Below are positions 16,996 through 25,974 of a stretch of DNA of 64,000 nt, piece by piece (position 1 is the first letter of the stretch; each line of letters begins with the position of its first letter). Where the stretch lies: NCBI GenBank assembly GCA_958295695.1, contig OY282363.1, forward strand, positions 124,001-188,000. The letters are read 5' to 3'. The translations under genes and the position numbers were made by a program. This DNA is from an uncultured Alphaproteobacteria bacterium. GTDB lineage: Bacteria > Pseudomonadota > Alphaproteobacteria > SP197. The notes under the pieces are model-generated. The model ran no database searches. It was not told the DNA's origin and saw only the letters and a list, made by a program, of their open reading frames with translations.

Positions 16996-18168
16996 TCAGC
17001 TGTAGGGATCGGCCGCGTCGCGGAGGCCGTCGCCGAGGAAGTTGAAGGCGAGCACGACGACGATGACGGGCGCCACCGGCAGCATGAGCCAGGGATAGAG
17101 CGCGACGACGTTGATGTTCTGCGCCTCGTTGAGCAGGACGCCCCAGCTCGTGATCGGCGGCCTCAGGCCCAGGCCCAGGAAGGAGAGCGCGGTCTCGCCC
17201 AGGATCATGCCGGGGATGGAGAGCGTGGCGGACGCGATCAGGTGGCTCGTGAAGCTGGGCAGCAGGTGGCGGAAGATGACGCGCCGGGGCTTCGCGCCCA
17301 TGAGCACGGCGGCGGTGGCGAAGTCCTCCTCGCGCAGCGCCAGCAGCTTGGAGCGCACGGCGCGCGCGAGGCCGGTCCAGTCGAACAGGCCCAGGATGAC
17401 GGTGATGCCGAAGTAGACCAGGACCGGGCTCCAGGTCACCGGCAGCGCCGCGGACAGCGCCATCCAGAGCGGCAGTTCGGGAAAGCTCCGGATGGTCTCG
17501 ATCGCGCGCTGCACGGCGCCGTCGACCCAGCCGCCGTAGTAGCCCGAAAGCCCGCCCAGCACGACGCCCAGGAGGAAGCTGATGGCGATGCCGATCAGGC
17601 CGACGGTGAGCGAGATGCGCGCGCCGTAGAGGGTGCGCGAGAACATGTCGCGGCCCAGGCGGTCGGCGCCCAGAAGGAACAGCGTGCCGCCCTCGGCCGG
17701 ACAGACGAGGTGGAAGCGCATCTCGAGGACGCCCCAGAACTCGTAGCCGTCGCCCAGGCAGAAGAACCGGACCGGTTGCACCTTGCCGGCGTTCGGCGTG
17801 TAGACGCGCCGCAGCGTCGTCATGTCGAGCGCGTAGTCGAAGCCGTAGACGAAGGGCCCGACGAACTCGCCCTCGTGGAACAGGCGGACCGCCTGCGGCG
17901 GGGCGTAGATGAAGTCCGTGTCGCGGGTGTGGAGGTTGTAGGGCGCGAGGATCTCGCAGATCAGGATCGAGCCGAAGGCGAGCGCCAGCAGCGCCCCCGA
18001 CCAGACCGCGAGCCGGTGGCGGCGGAACTTCCACCACATCAGCGTCCACTGGCTCGCGAGGTAGAACCGCTCCTGCTCGGGCGTGAGCCGCTCGACGGCG
18101 TCGGGGTCCCAGGGCCGGTCGTCCACGACATGCGGCCGGCGCCCGCCGCCGCGCGCGGCGGCCGTCAT
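16996..18168 (-). CDS. Oligopeptide-type ABC transporter permease (OppC/DppC-like)
   Basis: This is an inner-membrane permease of a binding-protein-dependent importer. It has 390 aa. A cytoplasmic N-terminus precedes a first helix at about residues 48-65. A long periplasmic loop (about 66-175) holds two cysteines. Further helices follow the LGADRLGRDMFSR motif that marks the OppC family. The ATPase-coupling EAA-like loop, ATAAVLMGAKPRRVIFRHLL, is near residue 295. The start at ATG 18168 overlaps the upstream permease stop as ATGA. It is the last gene of the operon. The long periplasmic loop exceeds that of classic OppC and recalls YejE-like permeases; the substrate is unknown. Confidence 0.92.
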   Translation of the reverse strand: MTAAARGGGRRPHVVDDRPWDPDAVERLTPEQERFYLASQWTLMWWKFRRHRLAVWSGALLALAFGSILICEILAPYNLHTRDTDFIYAPPQAVRLFHEGEFVGPFVYGFDYALDMTTLRRVYTPNAGKVQPVRFFCLGDGYEFWGVLEMRFHLVCPAEGGTLFLLGADRLGRDMFSRTLYGARISLTVGLIGIAISFLLGVVLGGLSGYYGGWVDGAVQRAIETIRSFPELPLWMALSAALPVTWSPVLVYFGITVILGLFDWTGLARAVRSKLLALREEDFATAAVLMGAKPRRVIFRHLLPSFTSHLIASATLSIPGMILGETALSFLGLGLRPPITSWGVLLNEAQNINVVALYPWLMLPVAPVIVVVLAFNFLGDGLRDAADPYS

Positions 18169-19166
18169 CGGTGGCCGGCCCCCGCGCCGAGACGGATGCG
18201 CGGGTCGAGCACGGCGAGCAGCAGGTCCGAGATCAGGACGCCGACGACCGTCAGCAGCGCGAGGCACATCAGGAAGGAGCCCGCCAGGAACATGTCCTGG
18301 GTCTGCAGCGCGCGCAGCAGGACCGGGCCGGTGGTGGGCAGCGAGAGCACGACCGAGACGATCACCGCGCCGGAGATGACCTGGGGCAGCAGGTTGCCGA
18401 TGTCGGCGATGAACGGATTGAGCGCCATGCGGAGCGGGTACTTCACGAGCGCCCGGCCCGGCGGCAGGCCCTTGGCGCGGGCGGTCACGACATACTGCTT
18501 CTGGAGCTCGTCGAGCAGGTTGGCGCGCAGCCGCCGGATCAGGCCCGCCGTGCCGGAGGTCCCGATCACGACGACCGGGATCCAGAGGTGCTCGAGGACC
18601 GAGACGAACTTGGCCCAGGACCAGTCCGCGTCGATGTACTCGGGGTCCATCAGGCCGCCGATCGAGGTGCCGAACCAGACGTTGGCGGCGAACAGCATGA
18701 CCAGCGCGAGCAGGAAGTTCGGCGTGGCGAGCCCGAGGAAGCCGATCAGCGTCAGCCCGTGGTCGCCCCAGGAATATTGGTGGGTCGCCGAGTAGACGCC
18801 GATCGGGAACGCCACGACCCAAGTGAAGACGATGGTGGCGCCGGAGACGATGACGGTCAGCCACAGGCTCGGGCCGATGACCTCCTCCACGGGCTTGTTG
18901 TATTCGAAGCTCACGCCCATGTCGCCCCGGAGCAGGTCCGTCACCCAGATGACGTACTGCCGCCAGAGCGGCTCATCGAGGCCGAAGTCCCTCCTGAAGG
19001 TCTCGAGGTCGTCCATGCAGCTCGACTCGCCGCGCGCCTCGCACTCGGCGATCATGGTCGACAGGAAATCGCCGGGCGGGAGCTGGATGATGACGAAGGT
19101 GACGAGGCTGATGCCGACCAGCGTCGGCGCCATGATCGTCAGGCGGTGGGCGATGTAGGCGATCAT
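18165..19166 (-). CDS. Oligopeptide-type ABC transporter permease (OppB/DppB-like)
   Basis: This is the partner permease, 333 aa. The N-terminal helix MIAYIAHRLTIMAPTL is typical of OppB. A periplasmic segment with two cysteines (about 43-53) and DEPLWRQYVIWVTDLLRGD follows. Five further helices carry the EAA-type loop YVVTARAKGLPPGRALVKYP near 240-259. It overlaps the binding-protein stop (ATGA at its start) and the OppC-like start (ATGA at its end), so subunits are produced in linked amounts. Confidence 0.93.
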   Translation of the reverse strand: MIAYIAHRLTIMAPTLVGISLVTFVIIQLPPGDFLSTMIAECEARGESSCMDDLETFRRDFGLDEPLWRQYVIWVTDLLRGDMGVSFEYNKPVEEVIGPSLWLTVIVSGATIVFTWVVAFPIGVYSATHQYSWGDHGLTLIGFLGLATPNFLLALVMLFAANVWFGTSIGGLMDPEYIDADWSWAKFVSVLEHLWIPVVVIGTSGTAGLIRRLRANLLDELQKQYVVTARAKGLPPGRALVKYPLRMALNPFIADIGNLLPQVISGAVIVSVVLSLPTTGPVLLRALQTQDMFLAGSFLMCLALLTVVGVLISDLLLAVLDPRIRLGAGAGHR

Positions 19167-21067
19167 GGCCGGCCGTTGTCGCCGTCGACGAAGAAGAAGG
19201 TCTCGGGCCGGTGGACGCCGAACAGCGCGCCGGGCTCCCAGTTGTAGAGCGCGTCGGCCGGCACGTTGCGCAGGCGGTTGGAGACGGCGACGGGCTGCAG
19301 CGCGCCCGCCACGAGCCCGATCGAGTAGACCTCCCGGGCGTTGATCTCCAGCATCTCCTTCCAGACGGCGCGCCGCTCCCCGGAGCCCGCGGCGGCGCGC
19401 CACCGGGCGTAGAGCTCCATGAGGCGCGCCGGACCCTCCATGTCGACCGGCTCGCCGGCCGCGCCGCCGGTCTCGTGGTGCTGGCCCCAGCGCGGCCACT
19501 GGTAGAGCTGCTGGCTGGTGGGCGCGAGCTCCCAGGGGCTCATGTCGGCGCCGGGCACGCCGTTCTCGCTGCCGAACCAGATCGCCATGACGGTCTCGCC
19601 GGCGAAGATGCGGTTGCGCAGCACCTCGCGCTGGAGCGGCTTGGGAAAGAGCTTGACGCCGGCGGCGAGCCAGGAGTCGTGGATCAGCTCCAGCACGTCC
19701 GTCTCCTCGGGGTTCTCGCCCGCGGTCTCGACGACGATCTCCAGGGGCCGTCCGTCGGGCAGCAGGCGCGGGCCCCGTCCGTCCCGTCCGGCGAGCCCCA
19801 TGTCGTCGAGCAGGCGGTTGGCCTCGTCGAGGTCGAACGCGGCGAAGGCCTCGCGGTAGGAGGGGTCGTAGAGCGGCGAGGCCGGCAGCACCGTGTTCTG
19901 CCCCTCGACGCCGAGCCCGTAGTAGATCACCTGGTTGATCTCGCGGCGGTCGATGGCGAGCGACAGCGCCCGGCGGAAGCGGCGGTCGCGCAGCACCCCG
20001 CGCCAGACCGGGTCGGCGACGTTGAGGTTGGGATAGAGCGCGAGCTGGCTGCCGCGCGCGGTGCGCCACAGGAAGACCGAGAAGTCGTTGTGCCGCTCGC
20101 CCTCCTTCAGGAAGGTGTAGTCGCCGAACGCCAGGCCGCGCGCCTGGAGGTCCGCCTCGCCGGCCCAGGTCTTGAGCGGGATGAGTTTCGAATCGACCAC
20201 GTTCATCACCACCCGATCGATGTAGGGAAGCTGCCGGCCCGCGGCGTCGACCTTGTGGTAGTAGGGGTTGCGCTCGCCGATGAAGCGCCGGGCCGGGGCC
20301 TCGTTGGCGATGGTCCAGGGCTGGAGCGTCGGCAGCGCCGCGTTGTCGAACTTGTACATGTTGTCGCGGGCGTTGTGGAGCGCCGCCCAGTCCGCCTTCT
20401 CCGCCTCCTCGACCAGCCGGGCGATCCGCCCGGGGTCGCCGTGGTCGATGTGGTAGTCCTTCATGTAGTGGGCGGGCCGGTAGGGGAACAGCGGCGCCGC
20501 GCCCGCCAGCGCCGGCAGGAACTCCGGGTTGGGCGCGGGCCACGTGTAGCGCACCGCGGTCTCGTCGACCGCCTCGAAGACGGGCGGGCGGCCGTCGACC
20601 AGCATGACGGCGGGCGGGCCCGAGGGCGAGAGGTCGGGGTGGTTGGCGACGTCCTCCCACCAGTAGCGGAAGTCCTCGGCCGTGAACGGGTGGCCGTCCG
20701 ACCACCTGTGCCCCTCGCGCAGGCGGAAGGTGAAGCGGCGCCCGTCCTCGACCTCGAACGACTCCAGGATATCGGGCGCGAGCCGCAGGTCGGCGTCGTA
20801 GCCGACGAGGCGCGCGTAGCCGAACACCGCCAGGAGGCGCGTGTCCTTGGCGCGCCGGATCAGCATGTTCCAGTCGCCGCCGTAGTCGCCCAGCTCGCGC
20901 CCGTCGTCGACCGCGAGGGGTTCCGCCGGGAGGCGCTCGGCCATCGGCGGCAGCGCGCCGCCCGCCACCGCGTCCCGCCAGTAGGGCGCCTCGCCGGACG
21001 CCCCCGGCGGCGCGGGCGCCAGCAGCAGGGCCAGCGCCAGGAGGCCGGGAACGCCGCGCGCCGTCAT
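19163..21067 (-). CDS. ABC transporter solute-binding protein, family 5 (peptide/YejA-like)
   Basis: This is a periplasmic binding protein of the extracellular solute-binding family 5. The signal peptide covers about residues 1-24, a Leu/Ala core ending Pro-Gly-Ala-Ser-Gly. The SBP_bac_5 blocks are RFTFRLREGHRWSDGHPFTAEDF (about 108-130) and the DRRFRRALSLAIDRREINQVI segment (about 355-375). At 634 aa it is longer than DppA/OppA and nearer YejA-type proteins. It starts with ATG 21067 overlapping the ATPase stop. The ligand is probably a peptide or peptide-like compound, and the glycan genes upstream in the same transcript raise the possibility of a glycan-linked ligand. Confidence 0.9.
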   Translation of the reverse strand: MTARGVPGLLALALLLAPAPPGASGEAPYWRDAVAGGALPPMAERLPAEPLAVDDGRELGDYGGDWNMLIRRAKDTRLLAVFGYARLVGYDADLRLAPDILESFEVEDGRRFTFRLREGHRWSDGHPFTAEDFRYWWEDVANHPDLSPSGPPAVMLVDGRPPVFEAVDETAVRYTWPAPNPEFLPALAGAAPLFPYRPAHYMKDYHIDHGDPGRIARLVEEAEKADWAALHNARDNMYKFDNAALPTLQPWTIANEAPARRFIGERNPYYHKVDAAGRQLPYIDRVVMNVVDSKLIPLKTWAGEADLQARGLAFGDYTFLKEGERHNDFSVFLWRTARGSQLALYPNLNVADPVWRGVLRDRRFRRALSLAIDRREINQVIYYGLGVEGQNTVLPASPLYDPSYREAFAAFDLDEANRLLDDMGLAGRDGRGPRLLPDGRPLEIVVETAGENPEETDVLELIHDSWLAAGVKLFPKPLQREVLRNRIFAGETVMAIWFGSENGVPGADMSPWELAPTSQQLYQWPRWGQHHETGGAAGEPVDMEGPARLMELYARWRAAAGSGERRAVWKEMLEINAREVYSIGLVAGALQPVAVSNRLRNVPADALYNWEPGALFGVHRPETFFFVDGDNGRP

Positions 21068-22944
21068 GCGGAGAGGCTCTCCGGCATGGCGCGCGCGCGC
21101 ACGAGGTGGCCGCCGCCGACATCGATCATGCCGAGCGCCCGGCCCTCGCCCACGGTGAAGGGTTCGGGCCATTCGGCCGGCGCCGAGGCGCGGCCCCGCA
21201 TCAGGTTCGCGAGGTCGAGCCGGCGGTCGGGATCGGGCTCCGGCACGGCGGCCAGCAGGGCGCGGGTGTAGGGATGGACCGGGTTGCGGAAGAGCTCCTC
21301 GCGGCCCGCCTGCTCGACCAGCCGGCCGGCGCACATCACGGCGATGCGGTCGGCCATGTAGTCGACCACGGCGAGGTTGTGGGAGACGAACAGGTAGGTC
21401 AGGCCCAGCTCCTTCTGGAGGTCCTTCAGGAGGTTCAGGATCTGGGCCTGGATGGAGACGTCCAGCGCGGAGACGGGCTCGTCGCAGATCAGCAGCTCGG
21501 GCTCCAGCGCCAGCGCCCTGGCGATGCCGATCCTCTGGCGCTGGCCGCCGGAGAAGCTGTGGGGGTAGCGTCTCAGGTGGCGCGCGTCGAGGCCCACGAG
21601 ACGCATCAGCTCCAGCACCCGCTCCGCCCGCTCCCGGCGCGCGCCGACGCGGTGGATGAGGAGCGGTTCGGAGATGATGTCGAACACGGTCATGCGCGGG
21701 TTCAGGGAGCCGAAGGGGTCCTGGAAGATGAACTGCACCTTGCGCCGGTAGTCGAACAGGCGTTCGCCCCCGAGCGTGGCGATGTCGACCGGCCCGCCGC
21801 GGTCGCCGAAGACGACGGACCCGGAATCCGGCGTCAGCGCCTTCACGATCATCTTGCTGGCGGTGGTCTTGCCGCAGCCCGACTCGCCGACGAGGCCGAA
21901 GCACTCGCCGCGCCGCACGTCGAAGCTCACGTCGTCGACGGCGAGCGCGCGGGCCGCGCGCCGCGCCATGAAGCCCTCCCGGCGCGTGGCGAAGGTCTTG
22001 GTCAGGCGGTCGACGACGAGGATGCGGTCGTCCTCCCCCCCGGGCGGCGGCGCGCTCCGCCGCCGCCCCGCCGCCGCGCGGCCGGGCCCGATCTCGCGCA
22101 GGGGCGTGAGCCGCTCGCCGGGCTTCATGCCGAAGCGCGGCACCGCCGCCAGCAGGCCCTTGAGATAGGGATGCCGCGGATCGCGGAAGATGTCGTCGAG
22201 GCCGCCCCGCTCCATGATCCGGCCGTGGTACATGACCACCACCTCCTCGGCGACGTTGGCGACCACGCCGAGGTCGTGGGTGATCATCAGGATCGCCATG
22301 CCGAGTTCGGACTGCAGATCGGCGATGAGCTTGAGGATCTGGGCCTGGATCGTGACGTCGAGCGCGGTGGTGGGTTCGTCGGCGATCAGGAGGGCGGGGC
22401 GGCAGACCAGCGCCATGGCGATCATGGCGCGCTGGCGCAGCCCGCCGGAGAGCTCGAACGGATAGCTCCGGAAGGCGCGTTCGGGGTCGGGGAAGCCGAC
22501 GAGCCGGAGCATCTCCCGGGTCAGCTCCCTGCCTTCCGGTTTCGAGCGCTTCCTGTGCAGGTGGAGCGCCTCGCCCACCTGGTCGCCCACGGTGTGGAGC
22601 GGCGACAGCGACGTCATCGGCTCCTGGAAGACGATCGAGACGCGGCCGCCCCGGATCCGGCGCATGCGCCGGCCGTCGGCCGGGAGGGCCGCGATATCGA
22701 CCGGTCCGGCGCCGGGGTCGGCGGGATCGTGGAGCAGGATCCGGCCACCGACGATCTCGGCGGCCCGGGGCAGGATGCGCATGATCGCCTGCGAGACCAC
22801 CGTCTTGCCCGAGCCGGACTCGCCCACCAGGGCGATCGTGCGGCCGGCGGGGATCGCGAAGCTCACGCCCCTGACCGCCTCGACGGCGCCGCCGCCCACG
22901 AGGAACCGGACCGCGAGGTCCCGGATGTCGACCAGCGGCGTCAC
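21064..22944 (-). CDS. Fused double ABC ATPase of the importer (OppDF/YejF-like)
   Basis: Two full nucleotide-binding domains lie in one 626-aa chain. Domain 1 has Walker A GESGSGKT (41-48), signature LSGGLRQR and Walker [13 protein letters not shown]. Domain 2 has Walker [10 protein letters not shown] near 352-360, signature FSGGQRQR and Walker [13 protein letters not shown]. Each domain ends in the [20 protein letters not shown] element that marks the peptide/nickel family. The domains are joined by an Arg/Ala/Pro linker at about 295-310. The start is GTG 22944 in a GTGA overlap. It supplies energy for the downstream permeases. Confidence 0.94.
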   Translation of the reverse strand: MTPLVDIRDLAVRFLVGGGAVEAVRGVSFAIPAGRTIALVGESGSGKTVVSQAIMRILPRAAEIVGGRILLHDPADPGAGPVDIAALPADGRRMRRIRGGRVSIVFQEPMTSLSPLHTVGDQVGEALHLHRKRSKPEGRELTREMLRLVGFPDPERAFRSYPFELSGGLRQRAMIAMALVCRPALLIADEPTTALDVTIQAQILKLIADLQSELGMAILMITHDLGVVANVAEEVVVMYHGRIMERGGLDDIFRDPRHPYLKGLLAAVPRFGMKPGERLTPLREIGPGRAAAGRRRSAPPPGGEDDRILVVDRLTKTFATRREGFMARRAARALAVDDVSFDVRRGECFGLVGESGCGKTTASKMIVKALTPDSGSVVFGDRGGPVDIATLGGERLFDYRRKVQFIFQDPFGSLNPRMTVFDIISEPLLIHRVGARRERAERVLELMRLVGLDARHLRRYPHSFSGGQRQRIGIARALALEPELLICDEPVSALDVSIQAQILNLLKDLQKELGLTYLFVSHNLAVVDYMADRIAVMCAGRLVEQAGREELFRNPVHPYTRALLAAVPEPDPDRRLDLANLMRGRASAPAEWPEPFTVGEGRALGMIDVGGGHLVRARAMPESLSA

Positions 22945-23486
22945 GGGCGGCCGTCCGGCGGGGCGTCCGCGCCGGCCGCGAAGCCCAGGGCGTCGAGATT
23001 GGCGCGGGTGATGTCGTTGAGGGCGAGGTTCCGGTCCATGGCGGCGTTGTAGGCCCTGTCGACGATCGCCTCGAAGCCGCCGATCGAGGACTCGACGCGG
23101 ATCGACCGGCGCGGCCCCCCGAGTTTCAGCTCCATCCAGTCCCGCGACGCCCTCATGTCCGTCCGCGAATCGTCCTTGCGCCGCCTTCGCGTGGTGTAGA
23201 ACGCCAGCTTCATGGCGGAGAGCTCGTCCCAGCGGATCGCGCGGGGCGCCGGCCCGATGGCGCGGATGCCGGCGTCCGACAGCTCGACCCTGGTCAGGTT
23301 GCGGACCAGGGTGCGCAGCCCGAACGCCGCGAAGACCGCCCCGAAAACCGCGAGGATCCAGGCCATCGCCGCGGCCACCTCCAGCAGCAGCAGCGGCCCG
23401 AGGCAGACCGCCGCGCCGCAGACGGCCCTGACGTAGTCGCCGGCGAGCGTTTTGGCGTCATAGGCGTGGAGGCTGGTTTCGGTCAC
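22941..23486 (-). CDS. Small membrane protein with PH-like cytosolic part, 181 aa
   Basis: I do not recognise a named family. Two adjacent hydrophobic helices occupy about residues 20-60. A soluble part follows, reading like a PH/GRAM-type beta domain: RVELSDAGIRAIGPAPRAIRWDEL and then a basic KLAFYTTRRRRKDD stretch. The likely start is GTG 23486, inside the 3' end of the upstream deacetylase-like gene (29-bp overlap). Its stop overlaps the double ATPase (GTGA). It sits between glycan enzymes and the importer, so it could be an accessory to either. Confidence 0.7.
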   Translation of the reverse strand: MTETSLHAYDAKTLAGDYVRAVCGAAVCLGPLLLLEVAAAMAWILAVFGAVFAAFGLRTLVRNLTRVELSDAGIRAIGPAPRAIRWDELSAMKLAFYTTRRRRKDDSRTDMRASRDWMELKLGGPRRSIRVESSIGGFEAIVDRAYNAAMDRNLALNDITRANLDALGFAAGADAPPDGRP

Positions 23487-24255
23487 GGCCGTTCCGGGGA
23501 GGGGCGAACACTTCGGACGCGTCGAGCCAGCGCGCCGCAGGATGATCGCGCACGAAAGCGACGAACCTGTCAACAAAGCGGCGGCAGCCGGCGTCGTGAA
23601 CGCGGTGGTGGGTCATCAGGCCGGTCGGCTCCTGGCGGTCGGCCGCGCCGGTCCGCCGGGCCTCCAGATGGTTCAGCGCGGCGCCGAGCGCCCGCTCCTC
23701 GCCGGCGAACCGCGGACCCGTCTTCCAGTCGACGATGTCGATGTGGACGTTCGCCAGCGCCAGTCCGTGGCGCGCGGGCCCGGGCCTGGGGCCGAGGGCG
23801 GAGAGGCCCTCGAACCCGAGGCCGGCGAGCCGGCGAGCCACCGCGTCGTCGGCCCTGTTCCAGGGCGGGACCATCACGGGCAGGAAGGCCGCCCCGAAAC
23901 CGTCCTCGAGACGCCGCCGGCCGGCCTCCAGCGCGCCAGCGAGCCCATGGCCGAGCGCCCCGGCGGCGAGCTCTGTCTTGCGCCGGCTTCCGCCCGCGCG
24001 GTCGGCGTGGTCCGCGCCGTGCTGCAGGACCCTCGGCGCGCCGTCGTCGGCGATCGCGTCGCGCACCGCCGGCGCGAGCCGGCCGGGCACGACGGCAAGC
24101 GCGAGGGGCGCGCCGAGGGCGCGGCGCCGCGCCAGGAGGCCGGCCAGCCGGCCGTCCTCGGGGCCCGCGTCGTCGTCGCGCCACCAGAAGGTCGCCGCCC
24201 CGCCGCGCCCGGCCCAGCGGTCGAGCTCCGCGCCCAGCCGGTCCCAGTCAGCCAT
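23458..24255 (-). CDS. Polysaccharide-deacetylase-like protein, 265 aa
   Basis: The sequence FWWRDDDAGPEDGRL (about 24-38) carries the paired aspartates of the NodB-type metal site. VMVPPWNR near 128-135 and the THHRVHD segment near 226-232 match later motifs of polysaccharide-deacetylase-related proteins that share clusters with glycosyltransferases. The predicted chemistry is hydrolysis of an N-acetyl group on a sugar. There is no signal peptide, so it acts in the cytosol, which suits an intermediate rather than a finished polymer. It overlaps the upstream glycosyltransferase by 8 bp. Confidence 0.75.
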   Translation of the reverse strand: MADWDRLGAELDRWAGRGGAATFWWRDDDAGPEDGRLAGLLARRRALGAPLALAVVPGRLAPAVRDAIADDGAPRVLQHGADHADRAGGSRRKTELAAGALGHGLAGALEAGRRRLEDGFGAAFLPVMVPPWNRADDAVARRLAGLGFEGLSALGPRPGPARHGLALANVHIDIVDWKTGPRFAGEERALGAALNHLEARRTGAADRQEPTGLMTHHRVHDAGCRRFVDRFVAFVRDHPAARWLDASEVFAPPRNGRDRNQPPRL

Positions 24256-25381
24256 GGCCCGCCCATCCGGCCAGCAGGGCGGCGCTGCGTTCCGCGCCGC
24301 CGAGGTCGAGGATGTCCGGCGCGGGGCGGGGCAGGTCCATGGCGCGGTCGACCGCGCGGGCCAGGGCCCCGGGCGACAGCGCCGACTCGCGCAGCAGCAC
24401 CGCGGCGCCGCGCGCCTCCAGGCGTTCGGCGCGCTCGGTCTGCTCGCTCTCGCCTTCGGCCGCGTAGGGCACGATCACCGCCCGGGCGCGGGCGGCGACG
24501 AGGTCGACGACCGTGTTGTAGCCGCCCTGGGAAACCGAAACCGCGCAGCGCGCCAGGACCGAGCGGAAATCGGCCCGGTTGGGCTCGACCGCGACGCCCT
24601 CCCCGCCGCGGTCGTCGTCGGCGCGATCGCCGGCGAGCAGGCGCCATGTCAGCCCGCCGGCGCGCCGCGACAGGCCCCGGGCGCGCCGCGCGGCGGCGAG
24701 CAGTCCGGCCCCGACCGCGCCGCCGCCGGCCGAGACGACGACCTCCCCCGCGCCCGCGCCGCCGGGGTCCGCGGCCGGCCCCGACGGTCCCGCGACGTAG
24801 CCGGTGTGCGCCACCCTGTCGCCGAGCGCCGGCGCCGGGGGGAAGCTGTCGGCGAAGCGCGCGAGACGTTCGTCGCCGTGGACCAGGACGCGGTCGTAGC
24901 GCGCCCGCGCGATCTCCAGCATGACGCGGTGGCGCGACGGGTCCCTCGGGCGCTGCAGGATGTCGCGCACCGAGCAGGCGACCGCGGACGGGCGCTCGAG
25001 GCCCGCCGCGGCGTCGAGCAGGGCCATGACCTCGCGGCGGAACCGGCGGCGGCCGAAGGGGAAGGTCTCCGTCACCACGACGGCCGGCCCGAGCCCGGCC
25101 GCGAGGCCCGCCAGCCGGGCGCGGCGTTCCGCCATGAGGCTTTCGCCGGCCGCGCGCCCCGTCTCGTCGACGAGGCCGGAGAAGGCGGCGTCCGCCGCCC
25201 GGACCGGCGGCAACTGGACGAGGCGCGCGCCGCCCAGGGCGAGGTCCGCGAGCGGCGTGCCGCCCGAGGCGACGACCGTCTCGACGCCGCGGTCGGCGAG
25301 GGCGCGGGCGATCGCCGCCGTGCGCCTGAGGTGGCCGCTGCCCAGGAGGTGCTGGGTCCAGAAGAGGACCGGGCCGCTCAC
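24248..25381 (-). CDS. Glycosyltransferase, MurG/GT28-like (COG4671-type), 377 aa
   Basis: The protein opens with FWTQHLLGSGHLRRTAAIA, the GSGHxRR nucleotide-sugar fold entry of this predicted glycosyltransferase group. It has VVSAGGGAVG at the inter-domain junction (about 213-222) and a SQGGYNTVVDLVA donor-binding element (about 293-305). It is a paralogue of the protein at 28600-29865, sharing GHLRR and GGYNT. The start is GTG 25381, overlapping the phosphatase stop (GTGA). Acceptor and donor cannot be assigned. Confidence 0.82.
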   Translation of the reverse strand: MSGPVLFWTQHLLGSGHLRRTAAIARALADRGVETVVASGGTPLADLALGGARLVQLPPVRAADAAFSGLVDETGRAAGESLMAERRARLAGLAAGLGPAVVVTETFPFGRRRFRREVMALLDAAAGLERPSAVACSVRDILQRPRDPSRHRVMLEIARARYDRVLVHGDERLARFADSFPPAPALGDRVAHTGYVAGPSGPAADPGGAGAGEVVVSAGGGAVGAGLLAAARRARGLSRRAGGLTWRLLAGDRADDDRGGEGVAVEPNRADFRSVLARCAVSVSQGGYNTVVDLVAARARAVIVPYAAEGESEQTERAERLEARGAAVLLRESALSPGALARAVDRAMDLPRPAPDILDLGGAERSAALLAGWAGHG

Positions 25382-25974
25382 GGCCCGCCGTCCATGGCGA
25401 GCGCCGGCTCGGCGTCGAGCGCCGCGCCGCCGCCGGGTTCCAGCACCAGCATCAGGATCCCCGCCCGACCGGGATCGAGCGGTGGCGGCGACAGGAAGTC
25501 CCAGCCCGTGGCGAGGCCCAGCGCGGCGCGGACGACGCCGCGGTGGGTGACGGCCAGGGCGTCGCGGCCCGCCCCGGCGAGGTCGCCGAAGAGGGGCGCG
25601 AGGCGCGCCTGGACCTCCCGCGGGCTCTCGCCGCCCTCGGGCCGGAAGTCGAGGCCGCGGGCCTCGTTCGCGGCCATCGCGCCGCCGTCCCGGGCGCGCA
25701 GCGCGTGGAGCCGTTCGCCCGCCCAGGCGCCCCAGTCCATCTCTATCAGGCGCGGCTCCGGCGCGGGCGGGTCCAGTCCCAGCAGGAGGGCGGTGTCGAG
25801 GCAGCGGCGCAGCGGGCTGGCGATCGCCGGCCACCGGGCGAGGCCGGCGGGCAGGCGCCAGGACGCGGCCATGGCGCGGCCCCGGGGCGAGAGCGCCGTG
25901 TCGGTCCGGCCTTGGATGCGCCCCGCCTCGTTCCACAGGGTGGGGGCGTGCCGGATCAGGGCGAGCCGCGTCAC
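25378..25974 (-). CDS. Histidine phosphatase family protein, 198 aa
   Basis: This is a phosphoglycerate-mutase-like fold. The catalytic phospho-histidine lies in LIRHAPTLWNE (about 4-14), with Ala replacing the usual Gly of RHG, as in CobC-type enzymes. QGRTDTALSPRG and SPLRRCLDTA carry further phosphate-site residues. The second catalytic histidine is in AVTHRGVVRAAL (about 153-164). Embedded between two glycosyltransferases with GTGA overlaps on both sides, it probably dephosphorylates a sugar-phosphate intermediate of the same pathway; this is inference from context. Confidence 0.85.
   Translation of the reverse strand: MTRLALIRHAPTLWNEAGRIQGRTDTALSPRGRAMAASWRLPAGLARWPAIASPLRRCLDTALLLGLDPPAPEPRLIEMDWGAWAGERLHALRARDGGAMAANEARGLDFRPEGGESPREVQARLAPLFGDLAGAGRDALAVTHRGVVRAALGLATGWDFLSPPPLDPGRAGILMLVLEPGGGAALDAEPALAMDGGP

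Noticed and set aside
16996-22944. Assignment of the importer as a microcin C (Yej) transporter
   Set aside because: The double ATPase and long binding protein are Yej-like, but the gene order and glycan neighbours differ and ligand residues cannot be judged by eye.
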